A stretch of 64,000 nucleotides of DNA, taken from assembly GCA_045595165.1 (NCBI GenBank), contig JAZNZY010000021.1, positions 62,001-126,000 of the forward strand, given 5' to 3'. Both the position numbers and the translations under genes were made by a program. This DNA comes from SFLA01 sp045595165 (GTDB taxonomy: Bacteria; Bacillota; Clostridia; Oscillospirales; CAG-382). The notes under the pieces are model-generated. The model was given only the letters and a program-made list of their open reading frames with translations, had not been told where the DNA came from and ran no database searches. Below, in pieces: positions 1-9,246 of this stretch (its first letter is position 1; each line of letters opens with the position of its first letter).

Positions 1-2167
1 TTGGCATTATCTCAAGGTAATCGTAAAACTTTGCGATACGCTCAAGCTCGGAATTGGGCTTACCGTCCAGAATGCCTCGGAACAATTCGCCCGCTTCGCA
101 GGCAGAGCCGATAATAAGTCCTTCACGGTGCGCGTCAAGCACCGTTTTGGGTATACGGGGATTGCGGTGGTAATAATCCAGATAAGACTGGGATATGAGC
201 TGATACAGATTGCGGAGTCCCGCTGAATTTTTAACAAGTATGGTGATATGGTATGCGCGGAGCTTTTTGGGGTCGCTGTTTGCCGCCATTGCCATATTCA
301 TTTCTTCCACGTTTCTTATGCCCTGCTTGCGGAGTCTTTCCGCCATACAGGAAAAGATGGCGCCCAGCATCGCAGTATCGTCGGTCGCGCGGTGGTGGTT
401 GAATTCGCCAAGGTTATAATAATTGCCGATAGAATCAAGAGTATGCTTGTTAAGATCGGAATTTATATATCTGGAGAGAGGCAAAGTATCAAGATATGGG
501 TTTGTAAACTTTATTTTATGAATTTCGCACGCCTTGCGGATAAAGCCGATATCAAAATTTGCGTTGTGGGCAACCAAAATTCTGCCCCCCGCAAATTCAA
601 GGAATGCTTTTACAGCTTCCTTTACCTTGGGTGCGCCCTTTACCGTTTCCGCGGAAATTCCCGTAAGACGGGTAATGTTTTCGGGAATAGGCATTTCGGG
701 GTCAACGTATGTACCGAAGGTATCTATTATCTCCCCGCCCTTGTAAAGGGATGCGCCGATTTCGGTTATGGCGCAGTCCACGGGGGAAAGTCCCGTGGTT
801 TCTATATCGAATATAATAAACTCGGTTTCGTCAAAAACACATTCTTTTGGGTTTTTAACTCCGAAAACCGCGCGGGCGGTATCGTCTACCAGATATCCCT
901 CCATACCGTAAATAGGTTTTACGTCGGGATATTTTTTCCGCGCTTTCATTATCATAGGGTACGCCTGCACGTTGCCGTGGTCGGTAATTGCCACAGCGTT
1001 CCAACCCCAGGCGGATGCGGTAGCCATAACCGTTTCGGGATCGGACAAAGCGTCGTTGGCGGACATTGCGGTGTGAAGATGCAGTTCCGTACGCTTGCGG
1101 GGATATTTATCCTTACGGCGCAGACGCTTTATTTTATTTATTTTTTCTACACGGATAACCGTTTCTTTTTCGTAATCATCATAAGCCGCCTTGCCCTCTA
1201 TAAGCAGTGCCGCACCGGGCTTGGGGGCGGAAAACTCCGTATCCTCTTTGTTTACGGAAAAACGGAGCATAACGGAAGCCTCTCCGTCGGTTATATAAGC
1301 CTTGTAATTGGTCTTGCTTCCGTCACGGGACTCCTTGTCCTCGATCTGGAACATCTCGCCGCAGATACACACGGGAATACGCTTGGAATAGGTGCGTCCC
1401 TCGCCGTTTACTGTGGGCTCTATATGTATTTCCTTTATGGCAAAGGGCTCTTTGCGGATAAGCTCCTTGAAGATGGGAGCGCGCTCTGTAAGATCGAAAT
1501 GCATATTTCCGATCTGAGTACCGCCGATACCGTATTTATCCTCGGTATCCTCCACGGTTTTAAAGAAGCTGTCCTTGGTTTCCACTTCCTTGGGAGCGCG
1601 GTTTTTCTCGTACTCGGCATAATCCGCCTTTGCCTGCCGCTCCAAAGCGCGGGTATCAAAAACGGGGACGTAATCGTAATTTTCGTCCTCTTCGAAAACG
1701 AAGGTTATATTCTGTCCGAACTGGGCAAAAACACATTCGGAAAAGAATTTTCCCGCCCCTGACATATCCATTAAAGCGGAGGATATGCCCTTGCGGAGTT
1801 TTATTGTAACCAACGCTTTTTCTCTGTCATAGGAATAATCGTATTTATCCATTCCACCTCTGCCCAAGGTGATATTCGCTCTGTTGGCGTACAGCTTTAC
1901 CAATTCCGACATATAATCGGTGGCAAAGGTACAGCCCTCGTAAACGGGCAAAACCAGACAATAATTAAGGCGCAAAGCGGAGGTAACGGTTTTCTCTATA
2001 TCAAACAGTCTGTCTGCTGAAACGGGCATAGGAAAATAAAGCTCCATTTTAAGACCGTTGCCTGCGCGGTCTATTTGCAGCTTATAATCCGTGGCATTTT
2101 TAAGCAGCGATCTTTGCTCATCGGTAAAGGACACCTTGGCGAACTGCTTGTAAAACCGTTCATTCAT
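1..2167 (-). CDS. polC: DNA polymerase III alpha subunit, PolC type (N-terminal part)
   Basis: Replicative polymerase of Gram-positive bacteria with built-in 3'-5' proofreading. The frame starts at ATG 2165-2167 and stays open to the window edge, giving about 722 N-terminal residues of a protein usually near 1,430. An OB-like domain lies at roughly residues 250-330. The PHP domain begins near residue 360 with HLHT and continues with ITDHGN. It is split by the DEDDh exonuclease (near residue 450: FDIETTG, later AHNANFD and HHRATDD), the order typical of PolC. The start overlaps the ispG stop by 8 bp, so it is the last visible gene of the operon. The polymerase core lies outside the window. Confidence 0.96.
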   Translation of the reverse strand, partial: MNERFYKQFAKVSFTDEQRSLLKNATDYKLQIDRAGNGLKMELYFPMPVSADRLFDIEKTVTSALRLNYCLVLPVYEGCTFATDYMSELVKLYANRANITLGRGGMDKYDYSYDREKALVTIKLRKGISSALMDMSGAGKFFSECVFAQFGQNITFVFEEDENYDYVPVFDTRALERQAKADYAEYEKNRAPKEVETKDSFFKTVEDTEDKYGIGGTQIGNMHFDLTERAPIFKELIRKEPFAIKEIHIEPTVNGEGRTYSKRIPVCICGEMFQIEDKESRDGSKTNYKAYITDGEASVMLRFSVNKEDTEFSAPKPGAALLIEGKAAYDDYEKETVIRVEKINKIKRLRRKDKYPRKRTELHLHTAMSANDALSDPETVMATASAWGWNAVAITDHGNVQAYPMIMKARKKYPDVKPIYGMEGYLVDDTARAVFGVKNPKECVFDETEFIIFDIETTGLSPVDCAITEIGASLYKGGEIIDTFGTYVDPEMPIPENITRLTGISAETVKGAPKVKEAVKAFLEFAGGRILVAHNANFDIGFIRKACEIHKIKFTNPYLDTLPLSRYINSDLNKHTLDSIGNYYNLGEFNHHRATDDTAMLGAIFSCMAERLRKQGIRNVEEMNMAMAANSDPKKLRAYHITILVKNSAGLRNLYQLISQSYLDYYHRNPRIPKTVLDAHREGLIIGSACEAGELFRGILDGKPNSELERIAKFYDYLEIMP

Positions 2168-3227
2168 TGATTATCCTCATTATCTCGTCTTTAAGTACTG
2201 TTTCTATCTCTTGTTCTTTTATCTTGCCGATAACTTCACCCTTGCGGAAGAGTACGGCTTCCCCGTTTCCTCCCGCAATACCTACGTCAGCCTCTCTCGC
2301 TTCGCCGGGGCCGTTTACCACACAGACCATTACGGCGACGGTAACGTATTTATCCGTTTTTATTCCCTCGCACAGCTTTTCCACACGGGAAGCAAGGGGA
2401 ATAAGGTCAATTTTCGTTCTGCCGCAGGTGGGGCAGGAAACCACGTTTATACCGCTTTCCAAACCCATTACACGCAAAATTCGGTGGCCTGCGTACACCT
2501 CTTTCACCGGGTCCGCTGTTAAGGAAACCCTTAAGGTATCTCCTATTCCCTTCGCCAGAAGGGCGCCGATACCGATAGCGTTTCTTATAGTTCCGTTTTC
2601 CACGCCCCCCGCTTCGGTAACGCCGAGATGCAAAGGATAATCGCAACTTGACGCAATAATCTCATTTGCACGGATCATTTTTGAAACGTCGGAGCTTTTT
2701 GCGGAAAGGACTATGTTGTTAAAATCGTATTTTTCAAGCATTTTGGCGTTGTTCAGGGCGGATTCGGCAATAGCCTCCGCCGTGGGACCGCCGTATTTAA
2801 TGAGCATTTCCTTTTCAAGGCTGCCGCCGTTTATGCCGATACGAATGGGTATATTCTTTTGGTTGCACACGCGGGCAACGGCTTTTACGTTTTCCTCTGC
2901 CCCTATATTGCCGGGGTTGATACGGATCTTGTCTATTCCCGCTTCCGCCGCCTCTAAAGCCAGACGGTAATCGAAATGGATATCCGCAACCAGAGGCATA
3001 TCCGTAACCGCTTTATACAAAGGGATAGCGCGCACCGCGTCCATACTGTTTACCGCAAAGCGCAGGATGTGACACCCTGCGGAGCACAGCTCTTTTATTT
3101 GCTTTATTACTCTTTCCGTATCTGCCGTGTCTATGTTTGACATAGACTGGACGGCGATCGTGTTGCCGCCGCCGATAGTAAGTGAGCCTATCTTAACGGT
3201 ACGGGAAATGCGTTTATGTTCGTTCAT
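2160..3227 (-). CDS. ispG: 4-hydroxy-3-methylbut-2-enyl diphosphate synthase (flavodoxin)
   Basis: Penultimate step of the MEP isoprenoid pathway, reductive ring opening of MEcPP to HMBPP using a [4Fe-4S] cluster. The 355-residue protein has the family's usual bacterial length. The N-terminal TIM barrel carries IRINPGNIG near residues 101-109. The C-terminal part supplies the three cluster cysteines: Cys265 and Cys268 (CPTC) and Cys302 (CVVNGPGEA). It is translationally coupled at both ends: ATGA overlap with the asparaginase stop upstream and 8-bp overlap with polC downstream. With dxr in the same operon it provides undecaprenyl precursors for uppS. Confidence 0.97.
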   Translation of the reverse strand: MNEHKRISRTVKIGSLTIGGGNTIAVQSMSNIDTADTERVIKQIKELCSAGCHILRFAVNSMDAVRAIPLYKAVTDMPLVADIHFDYRLALEAAEAGIDKIRINPGNIGAEENVKAVARVCNQKNIPIRIGINGGSLEKEMLIKYGGPTAEAIAESALNNAKMLEKYDFNNIVLSAKSSDVSKMIRANEIIASSCDYPLHLGVTEAGGVENGTIRNAIGIGALLAKGIGDTLRVSLTADPVKEVYAGHRILRVMGLESGINVVSCPTCGRTKIDLIPLASRVEKLCEGIKTDKYVTVAVMVCVVNGPGEAREADVGIAGGNGEAVLFRKGEVIGKIKEQEIETVLKDEIMRIINE

Positions 3228-4216
3228 AGTTTCTTTTCGTAAATATCAAAATTTCTGGGAGTGTAAAATTCCCTGATTACATCTTCTCTTTTCGTGTATC
3301 GTGCCAGTATCCACATCAATTTTGCCAACGCGGATTCGTGGGTCATATCATAGGCTTCCAGAAGACCGAGATCCTCTTTTATCTGCTTGCCAACACGGTA
3401 GACCGCCATATCGCTTCCCTCGTTAAGCACCTGAGTGGTGATGACCACGGTAACGCCCTTTTTAACGCCTGCCCGTATCACCTCTTCAAAGCCGCCCTCT
3501 GCGGGAATACCGCCCACGCCGTAGGTTTCGATAATAACCGCATCGCTGTTATCCATCATATATTTAAGTGCGCCGCTGTCCATAGAAGGTGCCAGGGTGC
3601 AGACGGAAACGCGGGTGTTGAGAGAATCAAAAAACTCTTTTTCCCGTTTTTCCCGCTTTATATAATGGCGGACCTGCCCTTCGGAAACACGGGCAACCTC
3701 CGGGTAATTTATAGAAGAAAATGCGTTGTAGCTTTTGGAGCGTGTCTTTTTTGCACGGGTACCCAAGATCACTTTACCGTCAAAAACGATATTAACCCCC
3801 GAAGCATCGTCATCCGAAGCGTAGACAAAGCTATCGTAAAGATTTACACGGGCATCTGTGTTTTCCATATCCACAGGCTTTTGGGCGCCCGTTATAACCA
3901 CGGGTTTGGGGGAGGAAAGCAGGAGATAAGACAATGCGGCGGCTGTATACGCCATTGTATCCGTGCCGTGAGTGATGACGAATCCATCGTACTTTTCGTA
4001 ATTTTCCTTTACGGCGTTTGCCATTCCCACCCAATGATGGGGGCGGATATCCGTGGAATCCAGATTATAAAGCTGTAAAGTGTCCGCAACGCAGACGTCC
4101 TTTACGTCGGGCACGTATTTAAGCAAATCACTGCTGCCCAAAAGAGGCTTTAAACCCTCGGGTGTTCTGCGGCAGGCAATAGTGCCGCCCGTGGCGATCA
4201 TAAGAATTTTCTTCAT
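3224..4216 (-). CDS. L-asparaginase, type I-like (cytoplasmic)
   Basis: Hydrolyses asparagine to aspartate and ammonia. At 330 residues it matches type I bacterial asparaginases. Both catalytic threonine motifs are visible: TGGTIA at residues 9-14 (Thr12) and HGTDTM at residues 83-88 (Thr85, Asp86). There is no signal peptide, so it should be cytoplasmic. It sits between rseP and ispG, a place normally free of such a gene in Bacillota; its last codon overlaps the ispG start as ATGA, so it is part of the operon. A glutaminase side activity cannot be judged from sequence. Confidence 0.92.
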   Translation of the reverse strand: MKKILMIATGGTIACRRTPEGLKPLLGSSDLLKYVPDVKDVCVADTLQLYNLDSTDIRPHHWVGMANAVKENYEKYDGFVITHGTDTMAYTAAALSYLLLSSPKPVVITGAQKPVDMENTDARVNLYDSFVYASDDDASGVNIVFDGKVILGTRAKKTRSKSYNAFSSINYPEVARVSEGQVRHYIKREKREKEFFDSLNTRVSVCTLAPSMDSGALKYMMDNSDAVIIETYGVGGIPAEGGFEEVIRAGVKKGVTVVITTQVLNEGSDMAVYRVGKQIKEDLGLLEAYDMTHESALAKLMWILARYTKREDVIREFYTPRNFDIYEKKL

Positions 4217-4231
4217 AAAAATCCTTCTGTT

Positions 4232-5323
4232 TTAAAAAAGTTTTATAATATCCTTAAAGGTTATAAGCACCATAAGCAGGAGAAGCAGTCCCATACTTAC
4301 TGAAATTGCAATAGTAACCGCTTTTTCGGGCAGTCTTCTGCCGATAATTCCCTCGATAGCGTAAATTACAAACCGTCCGCCGTCCAACGCCGGAAGGGGG
4401 ATAAGGTTGAATATACCCAGGGAAAGGGAAATAAGCACCATAAAATTAAGCAGATTTTCCACGATAACGCCGATACTCTCGCCCGTGGAGATAACGTCGT
4501 TCATAGCGTCGCCCATACCCACAACTCCGGATACGCCGGAAATTCCGTATCTGCCGGTAACCGTATCCAAAAAGCCCTGAACGGTGGTGCGTATGGTGGA
4601 AATGGGCTGCCAGAAGGCTTCATAGCACACGTTGGCAAAGGTCTTATCCTTGCGGTAGACCAAAAAGTCCATAGAGCCGTACTTCACGCCGTCCATTTCG
4701 TCCACGGGGAAGCAAACGTCTTTAAGCTCAACCGTTTCGCCATCTCTTTCAACCACAAGGTCAACGGGCTCGTTGCCCATGGTGGTGAGATAATACGCCA
4801 TATCGTAATAAACGAAAATTCTCTTTCCGTTTATTTTTATAATTTTATCGTTTTCCTGCAGACCGTATTCACCCGATATATTTACGGGAAGTCCTTTTTC
4901 CTCGCTTACCGCTTCATCAACCAGCTGGGCTACGGTAGTAGAGCCGATAACATCGGTGGAAATCACAAGTCCCACCATTAAAAGCACGCTTAAAAGCACG
5001 TTCATAAAGGGGCCCGCAAGGACGATCACCATTTTCTGCCAGGTCTTTATATCGTTAATGCTGGGCTTGCCCCGATGCTCCTCGGGAATTTCGGTATCGT
5101 CTTCGCCGATCATACTGACAAAACCGCCGATAGGCAGGGCACGGATAGAAAAATCGTTGTATTTGCCCTTCTTTTTAAAGAGCACGGGACCCATACCGAT
5201 GGAAAATTCCATTATACCCACCTTAAAGGCACGGGCGGCAAGATAATGTCCCCCTTCGTGAACGAGGACGAGTATTCCCAGCATAAGAACGGTAACCACT
5301 ACCGTAATAAGTGTATTAGCCAA
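4232..5323 (-). CDS. rseP: Site-2 intramembrane zinc metalloprotease RseP/RasP
   Basis: Membrane protease that cleaves membrane-embedded regulators such as anti-sigma factors and leftover signal peptides. The zinc site HExxH is HEGGH at residues 22-26, inside the first membrane segment. The second signature, NLIPLPALDGGR, lies near residue 310 in a later membrane segment. A PDZ-like region lies in between (about residues 115-200). Length 363 is normal. Membrane helices are at the N terminus, about residues 95-120, and near the C terminus. It follows dxr with a 2-bp gap, as in many Bacillota. Confidence 0.95.
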   Translation of the reverse strand: MANTLITVVVTVLMLGILVLVHEGGHYLAARAFKVGIMEFSIGMGPVLFKKKGKYNDFSIRALPIGGFVSMIGEDDTEIPEEHRGKPSINDIKTWQKMVIVLAGPFMNVLLSVLLMVGLVISTDVIGSTTVAQLVDEAVSEEKGLPVNISGEYGLQENDKIIKINGKRIFVYYDMAYYLTTMGNEPVDLVVERDGETVELKDVCFPVDEMDGVKYGSMDFLVYRKDKTFANVCYEAFWQPISTIRTTVQGFLDTVTGRYGISGVSGVVGMGDAMNDVISTGESIGVIVENLLNFMVLISLSLGIFNLIPLPALDGGRFVIYAIEGIIGRRLPEKAVTIAISVSMGLLLLLMVLITFKDIIKLF

Positions 5324-5325
5324 TA

Positions 5326-6450
5326 TCAGTATTCCTCCGCGACCGCGTTTCTTGCCGCGCGGTCTGTTTCAAAAATATCTTCCACGGTGGGATTTTTAAT
5401 AAAGGACGCCTTTTGGTACGCCTTTTCCACCACGCGGAAAATTTCGGTAAAGCCAATTTTTTTGCGTAAAAACGCATCCACTGCCGCCTCGTTTGCGCCG
5501 TTGACCGCCGCGGGCAGGTTTCCGCCCCGTGTGATGGCTTCACGGCAAAGGGGAAGCAGGGTAAATGTATCTTCATCGGGCAAAGCAAAGGTAAGGGTGG
5601 AAAGGGTAGAAAAATCCAATTCCTTTGCAAGTCCTTCTTTTCTTTCGGGGTAAGTAAGGGCGTACTGTATGCAGGTGCGCATATCCGGTGCGCCGCATTG
5701 GGCAAGCACGGCGTTATCCTCGTACTGAACCATAGAATGTACTATGGACTGGCGATGGACAAGCACCTGAATCTGATCGGGGCGCACATCAAAAAGCTGT
5801 ACCGCTTCGATCAATTCCAGCCCTTTGTTCATAAGTGTTGCGGAATCTATGGTTATTTTTTTGCCCATATTCCAGGTAGGATGGGCCAAAGCATCCTCGG
5901 GAGTGACCGTATCCAGCCTTTCCCTGCTCCAACCGTAAAAGGGTCCGCCGGATGCGGTGAGGAGTATTTTTTTCACCTTGTTTCCGTCAAGACACTGGAA
6001 AATGGCGGAATGCTCCGAATCCACGGGGAGAATTTTCGCCCCCGTCTTTTTTGCCATGGCGTTTACAAGGTCGCCTCCCGTAACCATACTTTCCTTGTTG
6101 GCGAGGCAAAGCGTCTTGCCTGCTTCCAGAACGGAAAGGGAGGAACGGAGCCCTGCAATACCCGTTACGGCGTTAAGCACGGTATCTCCCTCGCACTCTG
6201 CCGCGATACAGTGAAGCTCACTCTCCCCCACCACCTTAACGCTTGTATCCGCAAGGCGGGTTTTAAGGTCAGAGAGATATTCCTCCCCTGCTATTGCATA
6301 GAGGGGAGAAAATTCACGGCAAAGGGATTCTAATAATTTTACGTTGGAATGTCCGCTTAAAGCGGTAACCCGCATTCCGTGGCGGCGAGCCACGTCGCAG
6401 GTCTGTGTTCCGATAGAGCCGGTGGCTCCCAGAATTATCAAGCTTTTCAT
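5326..6450 (-). CDS. dxr: 1-deoxy-D-xylulose-5-phosphate reductoisomerase
   Basis: First committed step of the MEP pathway: NADPH-dependent conversion of DXP to MEP. The NADPH loop GATGSIG is at residues 8-14. The middle shows LANKES and the metal-binding PVDSEHSA, followed by MNKGLELIEA. Length 374 is typical. It lies 8 bp downstream of cdsA and 2 bp upstream of rseP, so it is co-transcribed with the lipid-precursor genes. Confidence 0.97.
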   Translation of the reverse strand: MKSLIILGATGSIGTQTCDVARRHGMRVTALSGHSNVKLLESLCREFSPLYAIAGEEYLSDLKTRLADTSVKVVGESELHCIAAECEGDTVLNAVTGIAGLRSSLSVLEAGKTLCLANKESMVTGGDLVNAMAKKTGAKILPVDSEHSAIFQCLDGNKVKKILLTASGGPFYGWSRERLDTVTPEDALAHPTWNMGKKITIDSATLMNKGLELIEAVQLFDVRPDQIQVLVHRQSIVHSMVQYEDNAVLAQCGAPDMRTCIQYALTYPERKEGLAKELDFSTLSTLTFALPDEDTFTLLPLCREAITRGGNLPAAVNGANEAAVDAFLRKKIGFTEIFRVVEKAYQKASFIKNPTVEDIFETDRAARNAVAEEY

Positions 6451-6458
6451 ATTTTAAT

Positions 6459-7247
6459 TTATACCACAAAAAAAGTAAGCAAAAATGCGAATATTGCGGT
6501 AGGAAGGATGCTATCGCACCTGTCCATAACACCGCCGTGGCCGGGAAGCAGGTTGCCGTAATCCTTCACGCCGCAGTTGCGCTTTACAACGGATGCGGAA
6601 AGGTCGCCTAATTGAATTATAATTCCTGCGGGGACCGCCAGCAGACCGAACAAAACATAGCTGTAATCACAGCCCAGCCAAGTGTTTACGATAAACAGAT
6701 ATACCAGCGTGACCAGCATAGTGCCCGTCATACTGCCGATAGCGCCCGCAACCGTCTTTTTTGGAGATATCTTGGGGCAAAGCTTCTTTTTGCCGAACAG
6801 CTTTCCCGTATACATAGCCATTGCATCGCTTACCCAAGGGGCGATGAATACCAAAAGATACAACTTAGGCCAAGTATCTCTCAATGCAACCACGCTGTAT
6901 AAACCCAGGGCGATATAAAAGCCCATAAAGCCGATATAGGAAAGATCGTTTATATTTGTTTTTCCATAATAAAATACGCCGGAAAACCAGATATATACCA
7001 AAAAGACAAGGGTTGCCGCCAAAAACCATTTAAGGTCTATTCTTGCGGCAAAGGGTGCAAAGCCCACGTAAAAGGCGGAGGGCACCCAAAGATAATATTT
7101 TTTGTTAAGCCCTTTGCATCTGCTCGTTTCCCATACGCACATAACACCTGCCAACGCTAAAAAGATTGGGTATGCGGGGGTGTGGGAAAACACCAGCACG
7201 GGCACGAAAACGGCAAGGAGCACCAAAGCCGTGAGTATTCGCTTCAT
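6459..7247 (-). CDS. cdsA: Phosphatidate cytidylyltransferase
   Basis: Makes CDP-diacylglycerol from phosphatidic acid and CTP, the entry point for anionic phospholipids. I start it at ATG 7245-7247, which overlaps the uppS stop as ATGA. An in-frame start at 7301 would lie deep in uppS and adds 18 non-homologous, charged residues before the first membrane helix. The 262-residue product is almost wholly hydrophobic, with about seven or eight membrane segments. The C-terminal signature is clear: SASVVKRNCGVKD followed by LLPGHGGVMDR. Confidence 0.95.
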   Translation of the reverse strand: MKRILTALVLLAVFVPVLVFSHTPAYPIFLALAGVMCVWETSRCKGLNKKYYLWVPSAFYVGFAPFAARIDLKWFLAATLVFLVYIWFSGVFYYGKTNINDLSYIGFMGFYIALGLYSVVALRDTWPKLYLLVFIAPWVSDAMAMYTGKLFGKKKLCPKISPKKTVAGAIGSMTGTMLVTLVYLFIVNTWLGCDYSYVLFGLLAVPAGIIIQLGDLSASVVKRNCGVKDYGNLLPGHGGVMDRCDSILPTAIFAFLLTFFVV

Positions 7248-7954
7248 TTTTTCGTTTCTCCTTCCGTTCCGCCGAAACGGCGCGATCTGCCCGAATACCA
7301 TTTGATGGCATCCATAAGAGTATCTTTATTAAAATCGGGCCAGAGCACGTCTGTAAAATACATTTCGCTGTAGGCGCACTGCCACAGCAGGAAATTGGAA
7401 ATGCGTATTTCCCCTCCCGTGCGGATCATCAGCTCGGGATCGGGCATAGATGCGGTATACAGATATTCGGAAATGTCATTTTCCGTAACGTTCTTTTTAC
7501 CCGAGGCGATAAGTTCGTTTACCGCCCTCGTTATATCCGCTCTGCCTCCGTAGGAAAGGCATATATTGACTTTAAGACCGGTGTTGTTTTCCGACGCCTT
7601 TATGCTTTCCTCCAGCGCTTTGCGGGTATCCTCATCGAAGCGGTGCATTTCACCCAGCACCCGAAGACGGATATTGTTTTCCGTCAGTTTGGGAACATAA
7701 CTGCTTACGGAATTTTTTATAATTCCCGTAAGGGTATCCACCTCTTCCGCCGAGCGGGACCAGTTTTCCGTAGAAAAAGCATAGACGGTAAGATATTCAA
7801 CGCCCAATTTACCGCAAGCATCGGCAACAGACACAAAGGTATCGAACCCTTTTTTATGGCCGTAGCCGGTGGGCATAAGCCTGCGCTTTGCCCACCTGCG
7901 GTTGCCGTCCATTATTATTGCGATATGACGCGGGATCTTTATATCATCCGCCAT
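7244..7954 (-). CDS. uppS: Isoprenyl transferase (undecaprenyl diphosphate synthase)
   Basis: cis-Prenyltransferase that condenses isopentenyl diphosphate with farnesyl diphosphate to make the lipid carrier for peptidoglycan. The active-site start IMDGNRRWAKRR covers residues 14-25, with catalytic Asp16. The substrate-binding signature RTGGE...ISNFLLWQ is near residue 190. Length 236 is normal. It is packed between frr (2-bp gap) and cdsA (4-bp overlap). Confidence 0.97.
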   Translation of the reverse strand: MADDIKIPRHIAIIMDGNRRWAKRRLMPTGYGHKKGFDTFVSVADACGKLGVEYLTVYAFSTENWSRSAEEVDTLTGIIKNSVSSYVPKLTENNIRLRVLGEMHRFDEDTRKALEESIKASENNTGLKVNICLSYGGRADITRAVNELIASGKKNVTENDISEYLYTASMPDPELMIRTGGEIRISNFLLWQCAYSEMYFTDVLWPDFNKDTLMDAIKWYSGRSRRFGGTEGETKK

Positions 7955-7956
7955 AA

Positions 7957-8511
7957 TTAAAGTTCCATTATTTCCTTTTCTTTTTTGCTTACCACAGCAT
8001 CAACTTCCTTGATATACTTATCGGTAAGATCCTGAACGCTCTTTTCGGAGGACTTCTGTTCGTCCTCGGTCATTTCGCCGTTCTTCTTCATAGTCTTGCA
8101 AGCGTCGTTTGCATCTCTGCGGATGTTACGGAGAGCAACCTTGCCCTCTTCGCCCATCTTGGTAACCTGCTTAACCAGTTCTTTTCTGCGCTCTTCGTTG
8201 AGAGAAGGGAACGCAAGGCGGATGCACTTACCGTCGTTCTGGGGAGTGATGCCCAGATCGGAAGCCTGCACTGCCTTTTCGATAGGCTTAAGCATATTTG
8301 CTTCCCAAGGAGTGATAACCAGCGTACGGGGATCGGGAGCTTTTACGGTAGCAACGCCATCGATAGACGTGGGAGAGCCGTAATAATCCACTCTTATCTT
8401 ATCAAGGAGCTTGGCGGAAGCCTTGCCGACACGGATACCGCCGAATTCGTCTTCCAGAACGGCGATACTCTTTTTCATTTTCTCTTCATAGGGTTTAAGG
8501 TCAAGCTTCAT
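7957..8511 (-). CDS. frr: Ribosome recycling factor
   Basis: With EF-G, splits the post-termination ribosome. The 184-residue length and all-helical composition match the family, and the C-terminal region carries the charged helix with RRDANDACK and EDEQKSSEKSVQDLTDKYI. The gene lies 25 bp after pyrH and 2 bp before uppS, the conserved Bacillota order. Confidence 0.97.
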   Translation of the reverse strand: MKLDLKPYEEKMKKSIAVLEDEFGGIRVGKASAKLLDKIRVDYYGSPTSIDGVATVKAPDPRTLVITPWEANMLKPIEKAVQASDLGITPQNDGKCIRLAFPSLNEERRKELVKQVTKMGEEGKVALRNIRRDANDACKTMKKNGEMTEDEQKSSEKSVQDLTDKYIKEVDAVVSKKEKEIMEL

Positions 8512-8536
8512 TTTTGTTTCCTCCGTTTATGTTTTT

Positions 8537-9241
8537 TTAATTTTCAAGAATTGTTCCCACGGTTTCGTCCATAGCCGCGGTGTATATGTTGTCCGGCTTA
8601 TCAAGCCTGAACATAAGTACCTTAAGGTCGTTTTCTCTGCCCAGCGCGCCTGCGGCAGTGTCTATTGCGTGGAGATCCTTTTCCAGCATCTCCGCATAGG
8701 TGATACGGTCATACTTAACCGCATCGGGATATTTTGCAGGGTCTTTATCATAGATACCGTCTATATTCTTTGCAAACATAGCCACGTCTGCCTTGATCTC
8801 CGCCGCGCGAAGCAAAGCGCCCGTGTCCGTAGTGAAGAAGGGATATCCCGTTCCGCAGGCAAGCACTATCGCCTTGCCGTTTTCCAGATGCTCGATCGCC
8901 TTGTACTGGGAATATACCTCGCAGATCTGTGTCATGGGAACAGCGCTCATAACCACGCAGGGTGCACCTGCTTTGATTATGGCGTCCTGAATGGCAAGAG
9001 AATTTATCATAGTACCCATCATACCCATATGGTCGCCGCGGACTCTGTCTATATTATGTCCGTGCTGTCTGCCGCCGCGCCAGATATTTCCCGCGCCGCA
9101 GACAATGGCTATCTGCATACCCTCGTCCATACATTTTTTAATATTCTCGCCCGTTTCCTTTAAAAATACGGGATCCAGAATATTGTCCTTACCGGAGAGT
9201 GCCTCGCCGGAAAGCTTTAATAAAATGCGTTTGTACTTCAT
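8537..9241 (-). CDS. pyrH: UMP kinase
   Basis: Phosphorylates UMP to UDP; bacterial-type hexameric kinase of the amino-acid kinase fold. The N terminus YKRILLKLSGEALSG is the ATP-binding Lys/Gly loop, GAGNIWRGG follows near residue 50, and DTGALLRAAEI lies near residue 140. Length 234 is typical. In most Bacillota the genes before pyrH are rpsB and tsf; here a lipoprotein gene ends 5 bp upstream instead. Confidence 0.97.
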   Translation of the reverse strand: MKYKRILLKLSGEALSGKDNILDPVFLKETGENIKKCMDEGMQIAIVCGAGNIWRGGRQHGHNIDRVRGDHMGMMGTMINSLAIQDAIIKAGAPCVVMSAVPMTQICEVYSQYKAIEHLENGKAIVLACGTGYPFFTTDTGALLRAAEIKADVAMFAKNIDGIYDKDPAKYPDAVKYDRITYAEMLEKDLHAIDTAAGALGRENDLKVLMFRLDKPDNIYTAAMDETVGTILEN

Positions 9242-9246
9242 TGCCT

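Noticed and set aside
248..1762. 504-codon open frame on the plus strand over the left end
   Set aside because: It is the antisense shadow of polC; the minus-strand frame has PHP and exonuclease motifs and runs off the window edge.
7248..7301. Longer start for cdsA
   Set aside because: The extension lies within uppS. ATGA coupling at 7244-7247 is the natural start.
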